NCBI GenBank assembly: GCA_963727235.1
Contig: CAVSFZ010000001.1
Span: 1 to 64,000 of the forward strand
DNA from: CAVPTL01 sp963727235
GTDB taxonomy: Bacteria; Actinomycetota; Thermoleophilia; Gaiellales; JAICJC01
Reading direction: 5' to 3'
DNA length: 64,000 nt
Shown: positions 34,068 through 41,488 of the stretch, piece by piece
Layout of the letters: each line of letters begins with the position of its first letter
How positions within the stretch are numbered: position 1 is the first letter of the stretch
Translations under genes and position numbers: made by a program
Notes under the pieces: generated by a model
Seen by the model: the letters and a program-made list of their open reading frames with translations, nothing else
What the model was told of the DNA's origin: nothing
The model's database searches: none

Positions 34068-34397
34068 TCACCGCAAGGCGAGGTAGAGCAGGATCAGGAT
34101 GAAGATCGCCGCGAGGGCGATCAGGGGCACGGTGGCCGAGCCGGATCGGCTGTCGATCAGCTCCTTGCCCGGCGGCGGCGGGGGATACATCGGCTCCTCG
34201 CCGGTTGCGATTCGGTGCGCAACGGCCTGGGCCTCGTCGGCCGAGATCAGCTCGGCCACCGCCTCATGATCGAGCCCGAGCTGCGAGCCGATCTCGGCGG
34301 CGCTGCGACCCTCGTCGCGAAGCCCGATGAAGCTGCGCACGCCGTCGTCTGAAAGCGAGATCTCGTCCGACTCGCGCACGGCGTAGCGCACCGCCAT
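34068..34397 (-). CDS. Small C-terminally membrane-anchored protein
   Basis: A 109-residue protein of unknown family: an N-terminal mixed domain (SDDGVRSFIGLRDEGRSAAEIGSQLGLDHEAVAELI) that looks like a short helix-turn-helix or helical bundle, a Pro-rich linker (MYPPPPPGKEL), and a C-terminal transmembrane helix (TVPLIALAAIFILILLYLAL). The topology is that of a tail-anchored protein. ATG 34397 lies 7 bases after the GATase stop; a TTG 36 bases earlier would overlap that gene. It probably belongs to the fumC-GATase operon. Confidence 0.6.
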   Translation of the reverse strand: MAVRYAVRESDEISLSDDGVRSFIGLRDEGRSAAEIGSQLGLDHEAVAELISADEAQAVAHRIATGEEPMYPPPPPGKELIDSRSGSATVPLIALAAIFILILLYLALR

Positions 34398-34404
34398 GAA
34401 GCGG

Positions 34405-35124
34405 TTATCGGGTGACGGTGACGGCGTGCTCAACCCAGGCCTCGAACATCGATCGCGCGTGCCCGAGCATCACCTCGCGGTGATCCGAGAACTCGTCCAA
34501 AAGCCGGTCGATACCGCCCTCGCCAAGCGTGCGGCCGGCGTAGTCGACGTAGGCCGGGATCGTGCCCCACTCCTCGGCCATGGCGCCGGACACCTCGACG
34601 TGGAACTGCACGCCGTAGGCGCGCCCGCCATACCGAAACGCCTGGTTGGGATATGCGGGAGAGGACGCCAGCCGGGTGGCGCCGTCGGGCAGGTCGAAGG
34701 TATCACCGTGCCACTGAAGCGTGGGGAATCTCTGCGGCAGCCCTGCGAACACCGGGTCGGCGCGGCCCTCGTCGGTGAGTTCGACGTCGAGCACGCCCAC
34801 CTCGGGCGCCCCGCCCGCGTACACCCGCGCTCCGAGGCTGGCCGCGAGCAGCTGCACGCCCAGGCACGAGCCCCAATACGGCACTCCCGATTCGACCGCC
34901 TCGCGGATCAGACGCTTCTCCTCGACCAGCCACGGCAGCTCGGCCTCGTCGTTGACCGACATCGGCCCGCCCATCGCCACGATCGCGTCGAACGACCGAC
35001 CCTGAGGCAGCGGCTCGCCCTCGTCCAACTCGACCCGATGGATGGAAGCGCCGCGCTCGTGCAGCACGTCCTCGAATTCTCCGGGCGGCTCACACGCGAT
35101 GTGCTGGAGTACCAGGACATCCAT
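34405..35124 (-). CDS. Class I glutamine amidotransferase-like protein
   Basis: The 239-residue protein has the class-I GATase triad: nucleophile Cys in YWGSCLGVQLLA near residue 86, and His-x-Glu in YGVQFHVEV near 177. DAIVAMGGPMSVND is the usual strand-turn near 50. Stand-alone members include GMP-synthase-like amidotransferases and gamma-glutamyl peptide or amine hydrolases. No synthetase partner is adjacent, so the acceptor is unknown. It starts 10 bases after fumC ends, on the same strand. Confidence 0.82.
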   Translation of the reverse strand: MDVLVLQHIACEPPGEFEDVLHERGASIHRVELDEGEPLPQGRSFDAIVAMGGPMSVNDEAELPWLVEEKRLIREAVESGVPYWGSCLGVQLLAASLGARVYAGGAPEVGVLDVELTDEGRADPVFAGLPQRFPTLQWHGDTFDLPDGATRLASSPAYPNQAFRYGGRAYGVQFHVEVSGAMAEEWGTIPAYVDYAGRTLGEGGIDRLLDEFSDHREVMLGHARSMFEAWVEHAVTVTR

Positions 35125-35134
35125 GGACGGAACC

Positions 35135-36451
35135 CTAGATCTCCTGGTTTCCGGCCGCAATCTTGCGCAGATCGAGCGCCTCGTCGAGCACCGACTCCTC
35201 CACCCCGTGCTCGAGCGCAACCTCGCGCAGCGAGCGGCCCGAGTCGACGGTGTCCTTGACGATCGCCGCCACCCGGTCGTAGCCGATGTAGGGGTTGAGC
35301 GCCGTCGAGATCACCAGCGTCGACTCTCCCGAACGCTTGGCGCCGGCCACGTTCACCTCGATGCCGTCGATGCAGCGAGTCGCGAACAGGCGCGACGCCG
35401 ACGTCAGCAGCACGATCGACTGCAGCAGATTGCGTGCGATCAGCGGGATCTGGACGTTCAGCTCGAAGTTGCCCTGGAGCCCGCCGACGGTGATCGCCGT
35501 GTCGTTTCCGATCACCTGAGCCGACACCTGGCAGACCACCTCGGGGATCACCGGGTTGACCTTGCCGGGCATGATCGACGAGCCCTTCTGCAGCTCGGGG
35601 ATGATGATCTCGGAGATCCCCGCCCGCGGCCCGGATCCCATCCAGCGCAGGTCGTTGGCGATCTTGGTCAGCGACACCGCCACCGACTTGAGCGCGCCCG
35701 AGGCCTCGACCAGGCCGTCGCGGTTGGCCTGGGCCTCGAACGGATCGGCCGGGGCCATGATCTCGAGGCCCGAGTCGGCCACCAGCCGCGCCCGCACGCG
35801 GGCGGCGAACTCGGGATGCGTATTCAGGCCGTTGCCGACAGCGGTCCCGCCCAGCGGGATCTGACCAACGCCGGTGAGGCTGTTGCCCACCCGGCGGGTG
35901 CCCTCACGCACCTGTGCGGCGTAGCCTGCGAACTCCTGGCCGAGCGTGATCGGCACGGCGTCCATCAGGTGTGTGCGCCCCGACTTGACCACGTCTGTGA
36001 ACTCGGCCGCCTTGGCCTCGAGTGAGGACGCCAGGGCATCGAGTGCGGGCAACAGCTCGTTGACGGTGCGGTCGAGCGCGGCCAGGTGCACGGCCGACGG
36101 GAACACGTCGTTGGACGACTGGCCCATGTTGACGTCGTCGTTGGCATGGACGCCCTCGCCGGCGATGCTGGCGATCACCTCGTTGGCGTTCATGTTGGAC
36201 GACGTGCCCGAGCCGGTCTGAAACACGTCGATCGGGAACTGATCGTCGTGCTCGCCCGCCGCGATCTGGTCGGCGGCGGCGGCAATCCGCTCAGCCTTGG
36301 CCGCATCCAGCAGCCCCAGCTCGGCGTTGACCCGCGCCGAGGCGGCCTTGATCCGCCCCAGCCAGTGCACCACCGCCACCGGGATCGGTTCCCCCGACAC
36401 CGGGAAGTTCTCAACCGCCTTGCGGGTCTCCCCGCCCCATAGCTCTGCCAT
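35135..36451 (-). CDS. fumC: Class II fumarate hydratase FumC
   Basis: A 438-residue class-II fumarase. TGSGTSSNMNANEVIA near residue 92, SNDVFPSAVHLAAL near 125, SGRTHLMDAVPITLGQE near 172, and the superfamily signature GSSIMPGKVNPVIPE near 305 are all present. It interconverts fumarate and malate in the citric-acid cycle as a homotetramer. The start at 36451 (MAELWGGETRKAVENF) is preferred because GGAGG lies 5 bases upstream; ATG 36463 is also in frame. It is divergent from queC and leads into the GATase gene. Confidence 0.95.
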   Translation of the reverse strand: MAELWGGETRKAVENFPVSGEPIPVAVVHWLGRIKAASARVNAELGLLDAAKAERIAAAADQIAAGEHDDQFPIDVFQTGSGTSSNMNANEVIASIAGEGVHANDDVNMGQSSNDVFPSAVHLAALDRTVNELLPALDALASSLEAKAAEFTDVVKSGRTHLMDAVPITLGQEFAGYAAQVREGTRRVGNSLTGVGQIPLGGTAVGNGLNTHPEFAARVRARLVADSGLEIMAPADPFEAQANRDGLVEASGALKSVAVSLTKIANDLRWMGSGPRAGISEIIIPELQKGSSIMPGKVNPVIPEVVCQVSAQVIGNDTAITVGGLQGNFELNVQIPLIARNLLQSIVLLTSASRLFATRCIDGIEVNVAGAKRSGESTLVISTALNPYIGYDRVAAIVKDTVDSGRSLREVALEHGVEESVLDEALDLRKIAAGNQEI

Positions 36452-36515
36452 CTCAGCCTCCATCGCGTTCTCTGCTGAGAGACTAGCCCGGTTCCTCGCG
36501 GGCATACTACGGACG

Positions 36516-37220
36516 ATGACTGTCGCCGGAAAACCCGCGGTGGTGCTGCTGAGCGGTGGTCTGGATTCGACCACGGTGCTGGCGATCGCCCAGAGCGAGG
36601 GCTACGCCGTGCACGGGCTCAGCTTCCGCTACGGCCAGCGGCACGAGCACGAGCTGGAGGCGGCCGACCGGATTGCGCAGGCCGCCGCGGTCGTCAGCCA
36701 CATCACCCTCGACATCGATCTGAGGGCATTCGGCGGATCGGCGCTGACCGACGACATCGACGTGCCCAAGGATCGCGACGGCGAGGGAGACATCCCGATC
36801 ACGTACGTCCCCGCCCGAAACACGATCTTCCTGTCATTCGCCCTCGGCCTGGCCGAGGTGCGCGGGGCCGGCGACATCTTCGTCGGCGTGAACGCGCTCG
36901 ACTACAGCGGCTATCCCGACTGCCGGCCGGAGTACATCGAGGCCTTCGAGCGGATGGCCAACCTCGCCACCAAGGCCGGCGTCGAGGGGGCGCGCACTCG
37001 CATCCAGGCGCCGCTGATGCACATGACCAAGCAGCAGATCATCCTGCGCGGGATGGAGCTGGGCGTCGACTACTCGCTCACCCACAGCTGTTACGACCCG
37101 GACGCCGAGGGCCGCGCCTGCGGGCACTGCGACAGCTGTGTGTTGCGGCGGCGGGGGTTCGAGCAGGCCGGAGTGGCCGACCCGACCGCGTATGCCCCCG
37201 GCGCGCTGGAGACGGCATGA
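36516..37220 (+). CDS. queC: 7-cyano-7-deazaguanine synthase QueC
   Basis: The 234-residue QueC has the ATP-pyrophosphatase loop LLSGGLDSTT near residue 11, FRYGQRHEHEL near 35, ITYVPARNTIFLSFALG near 91 and the zinc cysteines CYDPDAEGRACGHCDSC near 193-209. It turns 7-carboxy-7-deazaguanine into preQ0 with ATP and ammonia. CATACT ends 7 bases before the ATG, and no ribosome site is seen, which fits a leaderless start. QueE overlaps by four bases. The gene begins a queC-queE-queD operon. Confidence 0.95.
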   Translation: MTVAGKPAVVLLSGGLDSTTVLAIAQSEGYAVHGLSFRYGQRHEHELEAADRIAQAAAVVSHITLDIDLRAFGGSALTDDIDVPKDRDGEGDIPITYVPARNTIFLSFALGLAEVRGAGDIFVGVNALDYSGYPDCRPEYIEAFERMANLATKAGVEGARTRIQAPLMHMTKQQIILRGMELGVDYSLTHSCYDPDAEGRACGHCDSCVLRRRGFEQAGVADPTAYAPGALETA

Positions 37221-37858
37221 GCTACGCCGTCAAGGAGATCTTCTACACGCTTCAGGGCGAGGGGGCCAACACCGGCCGGCCGGCGGTGTTCTGCCGATTC
37301 ACCGGCTGCAACCTGTGGAGCGGCCGCGAGCAGGACCGCCACGACGCCGTCTGCACCTTCTGTGACACCGACTTCGTGGGCACCGACGGCACGGGCGGGG
37401 GCAAGTTCGAGACCGCCGGAGCGCTGGCCGCGGCGGTGGCCGGGGAGTGGCCGGCAACGGCCAACGGACGATCCCGCCCGCTGGTGGTGTGCACCGGCGG
37501 AGAGCCGCTGCTGCAGATCGACGCGACGCTGATCGACGCGCTGCACCGGGAGGGCTTCGAGATCGCAGTCGAGACCAACGGCACGCTGCTGCCCCCGCCG
37601 GGACTCGACTGGGTGTGCGTCAGCCCCAAGGCCGGATCCGAGACGGTGCTGCTCACCGGCAACGAGCTGAAGCTCGTCTACCCGCAGGCGGGAGCGCAGC
37701 CGGAGCGGTTTACCGAAGCGGAGTTCGACCACTTCTTCCTGCAGCCGATGGACGGCCCCGACGTCGAGCGCAACACCCAGCTTGCGATCGGCTACTGCCT
37801 CGAGCATCCCCAGTGGCGGCTGAGCCTCCAGACCCACAAAGTGGTCGGTCTGCGATGA
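37217..37858 (+). CDS. queE: 7-carboxy-7-deazaguanine synthase QueE
   Basis: A 213-residue radical-SAM enzyme of the unusual QueE type. The cluster cysteines are C-x14-C-x2-C (GCNLWSGREQDRHDAVCTFC) rather than C-x3-C-x2-C, as in known QueE structures with an extended cluster loop. IFYTLQGEGANTGRPAVF at the N-terminus and VVCTGGEPLLQID near 93 also match. It contracts 6-carboxy-tetrahydropterin to 7-carboxy-7-deazaguanine. ATGA overlaps link it to queC and queD. Confidence 0.95.
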   Translation: MSYAVKEIFYTLQGEGANTGRPAVFCRFTGCNLWSGREQDRHDAVCTFCDTDFVGTDGTGGGKFETAGALAAAVAGEWPATANGRSRPLVVCTGGEPLLQIDATLIDALHREGFEIAVETNGTLLPPPGLDWVCVSPKAGSETVLLTGNELKLVYPQAGAQPERFTEAEFDHFFLQPMDGPDVERNTQLAIGYCLEHPQWRLSLQTHKVVGLR

Positions 37859-38223
37859 GCACCGCCGAGATCTTCAAGGAGTTCGGGTTCGAGGCGGCCC
37901 ACCAGCTGCGAAACCTGCCGGCCGAGCACAAGTGCGCCCGCCTCCACGGCCACTCGTTCCGGGTCGAGGTGCACGTGCGCGGCGAGATCGGCGCCGACAG
38001 CGGCTGGGTGATCGACTTCGCCGACATCTCGGCCGCGTGGGAGCCGCTCGCCGCCGTGCTCGACCACCGCTACCTGAACGAGATCCCGGGCTTGGAGACG
38101 TCACCCACCAGCGAGAATCTGGCCATCTGGATCTGGGACCAGATCGCTCCCGCGCTGCCGCTGCTCAGCAAGGTCGTGGTGCGCGAAACCTGCACAAGCG
38201 GCTGCGCCTATACGGGTGCATAA
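37855..38223 (+). CDS. queD: 6-carboxy-5,6,7,8-tetrahydropterin synthase QueD
   Basis: The 122-residue QueD has the zinc His set in FEAAHQLRN and LHGHSFRVEVHV, the catalytic Cys in EHKCARLHGH near residue 24, and LDHRYLNEI plus PTSENLAIWIW near 75-90. It converts dihydroneopterin triphosphate to 6-carboxy-tetrahydropterin. Its TAA stop (38221-38223) is inside a GGTGCC palindrome shared with queF. GTP cyclohydrolase I is not in this window. Confidence 0.94.
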   Translation: MSTAEIFKEFGFEAAHQLRNLPAEHKCARLHGHSFRVEVHVRGEIGADSGWVIDFADISAAWEPLAAVLDHRYLNEIPGLETSPTSENLAIWIWDQIAPALPLLSKVVVRETCTSGCAYTGA

Positions 38224-38247
38224 AAGGTGCCTGGCACCTTTTATGCA
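38217..38247. repeat. GGTGCC palindrome, GCAT-ended variant
   Basis: TGCATAAAAGGTGCC, one T, then its exact complement. Its outer bases are GCATAA/TTATGC instead of GAATAA/TTATTC, and the change is present on both arms. It supplies the TAA stops of both queD (38221-38223) and queF (38241-38243). Confidence 0.85.
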
Positions 38248-38609
38248 TGCGAGCTGACCGCGCGGAGGGCGATGCCGCCGCGGGCGTTGAAGTTGACGGT
38301 CACCGACAGCTCGACCGGGGCCAGCGCGGCCACGAAGTCGTCGCGGATCACCGTCGCCAGGTGCTCGTGGAAGATCCCCTGCTCGCGGAAGGTCTCCAGG
38401 TACAGCTTCACGCTCTTGGTCTCGACCGCCCACTCGCCCGGCCGGTAGGTGATCGTGATGTGCGCCCAGTCGGGCTGCCCCGTGATCGGGCAGCGGCAGG
38501 TGAACTCGGCGCACTCCAGCGTGATCACCTGGGTCTTGTCGGCGATCGGAAATGCCTCCAGCCGCCGGTCGGCGGCCGCGTCGGGATTCCCCAGCTTGGT
38601 CAGCTCCAT
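38241..38609 (-). CDS. queF: NADPH-dependent preQ0 reductase QueF
   Basis: The 122-residue QueF is the short, unimodular type. The catalytic Cys lies in CAEFTCRCPITGQPD near residue 38, and the family motif follows as ETKSVKLYLETFR near 63, then GIFHEHLA. It reduces preQ0 to preQ1 for queuosine in tRNA. It faces queD on the other strand, so the four preQ1 genes converge on one palindrome. An unlinked tgt is expected for insertion into tRNA. Confidence 0.95.
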   Translation of the reverse strand: MELTKLGNPDAAADRRLEAFPIADKTQVITLECAEFTCRCPITGQPDWAHITITYRPGEWAVETKSVKLYLETFREQGIFHEHLATVIRDDFVAALAPVELSVTVNFNARGGIALRAVSSHA

Positions 38610-38618
38610 GCCGGAAGC

Positions 38619-39452
38619 CTATCCAGAAGGAGTGAGCTTCTCACCGATGAACGCAAACGCCGGCAGCGTCACGCTGTCCCAGTACGCCCGCGTGTGGGCG
38701 CCGTCGCCGTACGACAGCGGATCGGGCTTCTGCGGCAGCGCCGCCACGAACTGCTGAACGTTCTCGTACAGCGGGTCTGACGTCCCGCACCACACGCCCA
38801 GCGGCTGTCCCGCCAGCTGATCGACCCCGGCGAAGGCCCGGTCTCCCGGCTCCACCGCGGGACTGAACGCCGCCACCGCCTTCAGCCAGTCCGGCCGCAC
38901 CTCGGCCAGCCGCAGCGAGCCGTAGCCGCCCATCGACCAGCCCCAGGCGGCCATGCGCGAGGTGTCGAACCCTCGTGCCTCCAGCCACCCCGGCATCTCG
39001 TCCAGCACCATCGCCTGAGGGTTGTCACCCGGCGCGTGCCCCGGCTCCCAGAACAAGAGGCCGCCGTCGGCGCCGGCCAGCACGAACGGCGGCGCGCCCC
39101 TGCGCACGGCCGCGGTCAGGAACTTCCCCAGCCCGAACGGCTGGAAATCCGGCGGGCGGGCGGTGGCTCCGTGCAGGATCAGGCAGACCGGCAGGCCCGC
39201 CCCCGCCCCGTACCCCGCCGGCACGGCGGTGAACAACGAGACATCCTGCCCGCGGGCCTTGGAGTGCACCGTGTCGAGGTGGATCTGGCCCTCGGGCGCG
39301 TTGGGGATGACCGCCTCGGGCTTGCCCATGACGTCATCGCGCAGCCGCTTGGCCAGCGTGCGCGGGCCTTCCACCGCCGCCACTCCCAGCCCCACCACGG
39401 CCACGCCGGCGGCACCGGTCAGAAGGGTGCGCCGTGTGATCGGAGACGACAC
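38619..39452 (-). CDS. Tat-type exported alpha/beta-hydrolase esterase
   Basis: A 277-residue esterase-D-like hydrolase. The N-terminus ITRRTLLTGAAGVAVVGLGV has a twin-arginine motif and hydrophobic core. VCLILHGATARPPDF is the oxyanion strand, AAWGWSMGGYGSLRLAEV carries the nucleophile serine (GxSxG) near residue 167, and a later GDGAHTRAYW segment supplies the His. It likely cleaves esters outside the membrane. queF lies 9 bases downstream and the ErpA-like gene 11 bases upstream on the same strand, so all three may be one transcript. Confidence 0.82.
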   Translation of the reverse strand: MSSPITRRTLLTGAAGVAVVGLGVAAVEGPRTLAKRLRDDVMGKPEAVIPNAPEGQIHLDTVHSKARGQDVSLFTAVPAGYGAGAGLPVCLILHGATARPPDFQPFGLGKFLTAAVRRGAPPFVLAGADGGLLFWEPGHAPGDNPQAMVLDEMPGWLEARGFDTSRMAAWGWSMGGYGSLRLAEVRPDWLKAVAAFSPAVEPGDRAFAGVDQLAGQPLGVWCGTSDPLYENVQQFVAALPQKPDPLSYGDGAHTRAYWDSVTLPAFAFIGEKLTPSG

Positions 39453-39463
39453 AGGTGCGCCGG

Positions 39464-39868
39464 TTAGGCGGCGCAGTCGCAGCCGTCGCCGTGGTCATGG
39501 TCGTGACCATGACCGGCCGCGACCGGCTCCTGCTCATCCTCGCGCGCCTGGAACGAGCTGCCACACCCACAGGCGGCCACGACGTTGGGATTCGTGATCC
39601 GGAAACCGGCCTCCATCAGGCCGTCCTCATAGTCGATCGCGGCACCCTCCAGATACGGCAGGCTGTGGGGATCCACGATGATCCGCAGGCCGTTGACGAC
39701 CTCCACCCGGTCGCCCTGCTCGGGCTCGCCGTCGAACCCCAGCGCGTACTGGAATCCGGAGCAGCCGCCGCCCTCGACCGCGACCCGCAACCCGGTCAGC
39801 TCCGGGTCGTTCTCGGCGGCCAGCAGCGCCAGCGCCTTCTCGGCAGCACGCTCTGTGATCGTGACCAT
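39464..39868 (-). CDS. ErpA/IscA-type Fe-S carrier with His-rich tail
   Basis: The 134-residue A-type carrier has the three conserved cysteines: GGGCSGFQYALGF near residue 38 and ACGCGSSF near 107. TITERAAEKALALLA begins the domain. After the core is an unusual tail, GHGHDHDHGDGCDCAA, with four His and two Cys that could bind iron, nickel or zinc. A-type proteins deliver Fe-S clusters; complex I begins divergently 167 bases away and LipA and QueE are also clients in the window. Start ATG 39868 has GGGAG and a TACGAT upstream. Confidence 0.88.
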   Translation of the reverse strand: MVTITERAAEKALALLAAENDPELTGLRVAVEGGGCSGFQYALGFDGEPEQGDRVEVVNGLRIIVDPHSLPYLEGAAIDYEDGLMEAGFRITNPNVVAACGCGSSFQAREDEQEPVAAGHGHDHDHGDGCDCAA

Positions 39869-40021
39869 CACTCCCTTTATCGTACCCGAGGGCTCCGATC
39901 CTGAGTCCTGGGCTGAAATCCGACGTCGCTCGCAACGACTTTGTGACACTGGTTACCGCCCTCGAAATACCGGTAGAAAGCGGCCATTCCGGCCCCCGCC
40001 CGCCACCGCTTGTGCCGGTGC

Positions 40022-40027
40022 TATAGT
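40022..40027 (+). promoter_or_regulatory. -10 element (TATAGT) of the nuo operon, leaderless layout
   Basis: TATAGT ends 8 bases before GTG 40036, so transcription should begin at or 1-2 bases before the start codon. No ribosome site or clear -35 is seen. This would be the promoter for the 15-gene complex I operon. Confidence 0.5.
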
Positions 40028-40035
40028 CGGGTTTC

Positions 40036-40398
40036 GTGCTCGGTCAATGGGCAGCCCTCCTGGTCTTCGCGGTGATCGCATTCGTGATCCCGTTCTCGCT
40101 ATTGGTGGGGACGTTCACGATCTCGACCCGCAGCCGGCGGCGTGCCGGCGACAAGTCGGTGCCGTTCGAGTCCGGGGTGTCGGCGACAACCTTCACACCC
40201 GGGCGGTTCACGGTCAGCTACTACCTGACCGCGATGCTCTTCATCGTGTTCGATATCGAGGTGGTCTTCCTGTATCCGCTGGCGCTCAAGATGCATCAGC
40301 TCAAGTACTTCGGCCTGGCCGAGATGGTCGTGTTCGTCGTGCTCCTGGTGGTGGCATACGTGTACGTGTGGAAGCGAGGGGCCCTGGAATGGCGGTAA
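40036..40398 (+). CDS. nuoA: NADH-quinone oxidoreductase subunit A
   Basis: The 120-residue NuoA has three transmembrane helices and the conserved loop VPFESGVSATTFTPGRFTVSYYL plus FIVFDIEVVFLYPLA, whose acidic residues sit near the quinone channel. It is part of the membrane arm of complex I. GTG 40036 is 8 bases after TATAGT. nuoB overlaps by 10 bases. The gene begins the operon. Confidence 0.95.
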   Translation: MLGQWAALLVFAVIAFVIPFSLLVGTFTISTRSRRRAGDKSVPFESGVSATTFTPGRFTVSYYLTAMLFIVFDIEVVFLYPLALKMHQLKYFGLAEMVVFVVLLVVAYVYVWKRGALEWR

Positions 40399-40916
40399 CA
40401 CCGGTACACATCTCCAAAGCGGTGCGCGCCAACGATCTCGAGCAGTACGTGATGCTGACCACGCTGGAGAAGGCCCTGGCATGGGGACAGTCCAACTCGA
40501 TCTGGCCGGCCGGATTCGGCCTGGCCTGCTGCGCCATCGAGATGATGGTGCTGCCCTCCCCCCGCTACGACATCGCCCGCTTCGGCTCTGAGGTGTTCCG
40601 CTCCTCGCCCCGCCAGGCCGACCTGATGATCGTGTCGGGCCGGGTGTCGCACAAGATGGCTCCGGCGCTGCGCCAGGTGTACGACCAGATGCTCCTGCCC
40701 AAGTGGGTGATGGCGATGGGCGCCTGCTCCAGCTCGGGCGGCATGTTCGCCAACTACGCGATCCTGCAGGGCGTCGACAAGATCGTCCCCGTCGACGTGC
40801 ACGTGCCCGGCTGTCCGCCGCGGCCGGAGGCCGTGATCGACGGGCTCAACCTGATCCAGAAGAAGATTCGCGCGGGAGTCTCGCCGGCCTACGACCAGGA
40901 GAAGTCGAAGGCGTGA
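40389..40916 (+). CDS. nuoB: NADH-quinone oxidoreductase subunit B
   Basis: A 175-residue NuoB with the N2 cluster ligands: CC in GLACCAIEMM near residue 43, MAMGACSSSGGMF near 108 and HVPGCPPRPEAVIDG near 138. N2 passes electrons to quinone. The start ATG lies inside the end of nuoA, and nuoC overlaps by four bases. It has no fused extra domain and a normal length. Confidence 0.97.
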   Translation: MAVTPVHISKAVRANDLEQYVMLTTLEKALAWGQSNSIWPAGFGLACCAIEMMVLPSPRYDIARFGSEVFRSSPRQADLMIVSGRVSHKMAPALRQVYDQMLLPKWVMAMGACSSSGGMFANYAILQGVDKIVPVDVHVPGCPPRPEAVIDGLNLIQKKIRAGVSPAYDQEKSKA

Positions 40917-41488
40917 CCTCCAACCAGCTCGCCAAGGCCGTGAACAGCGTGATCAGGGGGTCGGTCAAGCCCGAGAAGCATGCCGACATGCCGGCGCTCA
41001 CGGTCAAGAAGGAGCATCTGGTGGAGGTCTGCCGCCTGCTGCGCGACCAGCACGGGAAGAACTTCCTGTCGGCCGTGTCCGCTGTCGACTACCTCGGCTA
41101 CGGCGAGCCGGTGGCCGGGTACTTCGGCACCGAGCGGGGCCGCGACATCAACGCCACCGGCAGCTGGGGCGCGCCTGAGACGGCCACCCCGCCGGAAAAG
41201 CGCTTCGGCGTCGTCTACCACCTGGCCCACTACGGAAGCGGCGGCGGAGGGCCGGACCGGGTGCGGTTGACGGTGGCGCTGGACGACGGCGAGCCGGTGC
41301 CGAGCGTGGTCGAGATCTGGCCGACCGCCGACTGGCACGAGCGAGAGCAGTTCGACATGATGGGCATCGAGTTCGCCGGGCATCCCAATCTCAAGCGGCT
41401 GATCATGCCGTCGGACTGGGCCGGCCACCCGCTGCGCAAGGACTATCCGATCGGCGGTGAGCCCGTGCAGTTCACCGACGCCGTATGA
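40913..41488 (+). CDS. nuoC: NADH-quinone oxidoreductase subunit C
   Basis: The 191-residue NuoC ends with the 30-kDa-subunit signature: WHEREQFDMMGIEFAGHPNL, then RLIMPSDWAGHPLRKDYP. nuoC and nuoD are separate genes here, unlike the fused NuoCD of Escherichia coli. A family-variable loop near residues 65-90 is longer than usual. It is part of the peripheral arm. GTG overlaps the nuoB stop. Confidence 0.95.
   Translation: MTSNQLAKAVNSVIRGSVKPEKHADMPALTVKKEHLVEVCRLLRDQHGKNFLSAVSAVDYLGYGEPVAGYFGTERGRDINATGSWGAPETATPPEKRFGVVYHLAHYGSGGGGPDRVRLTVALDDGEPVPSVVEIWPTADWHEREQFDMMGIEFAGHPNLKRLIMPSDWAGHPLRKDYPIGGEPVQFTDAV

Noticed and set aside
36452..36515. A preQ1 riboswitch upstream of queC
   Set aside because: The 64-base gap lacks the preQ1-I or preQ1-II conserved segments, and the -10 position suggests no leader.
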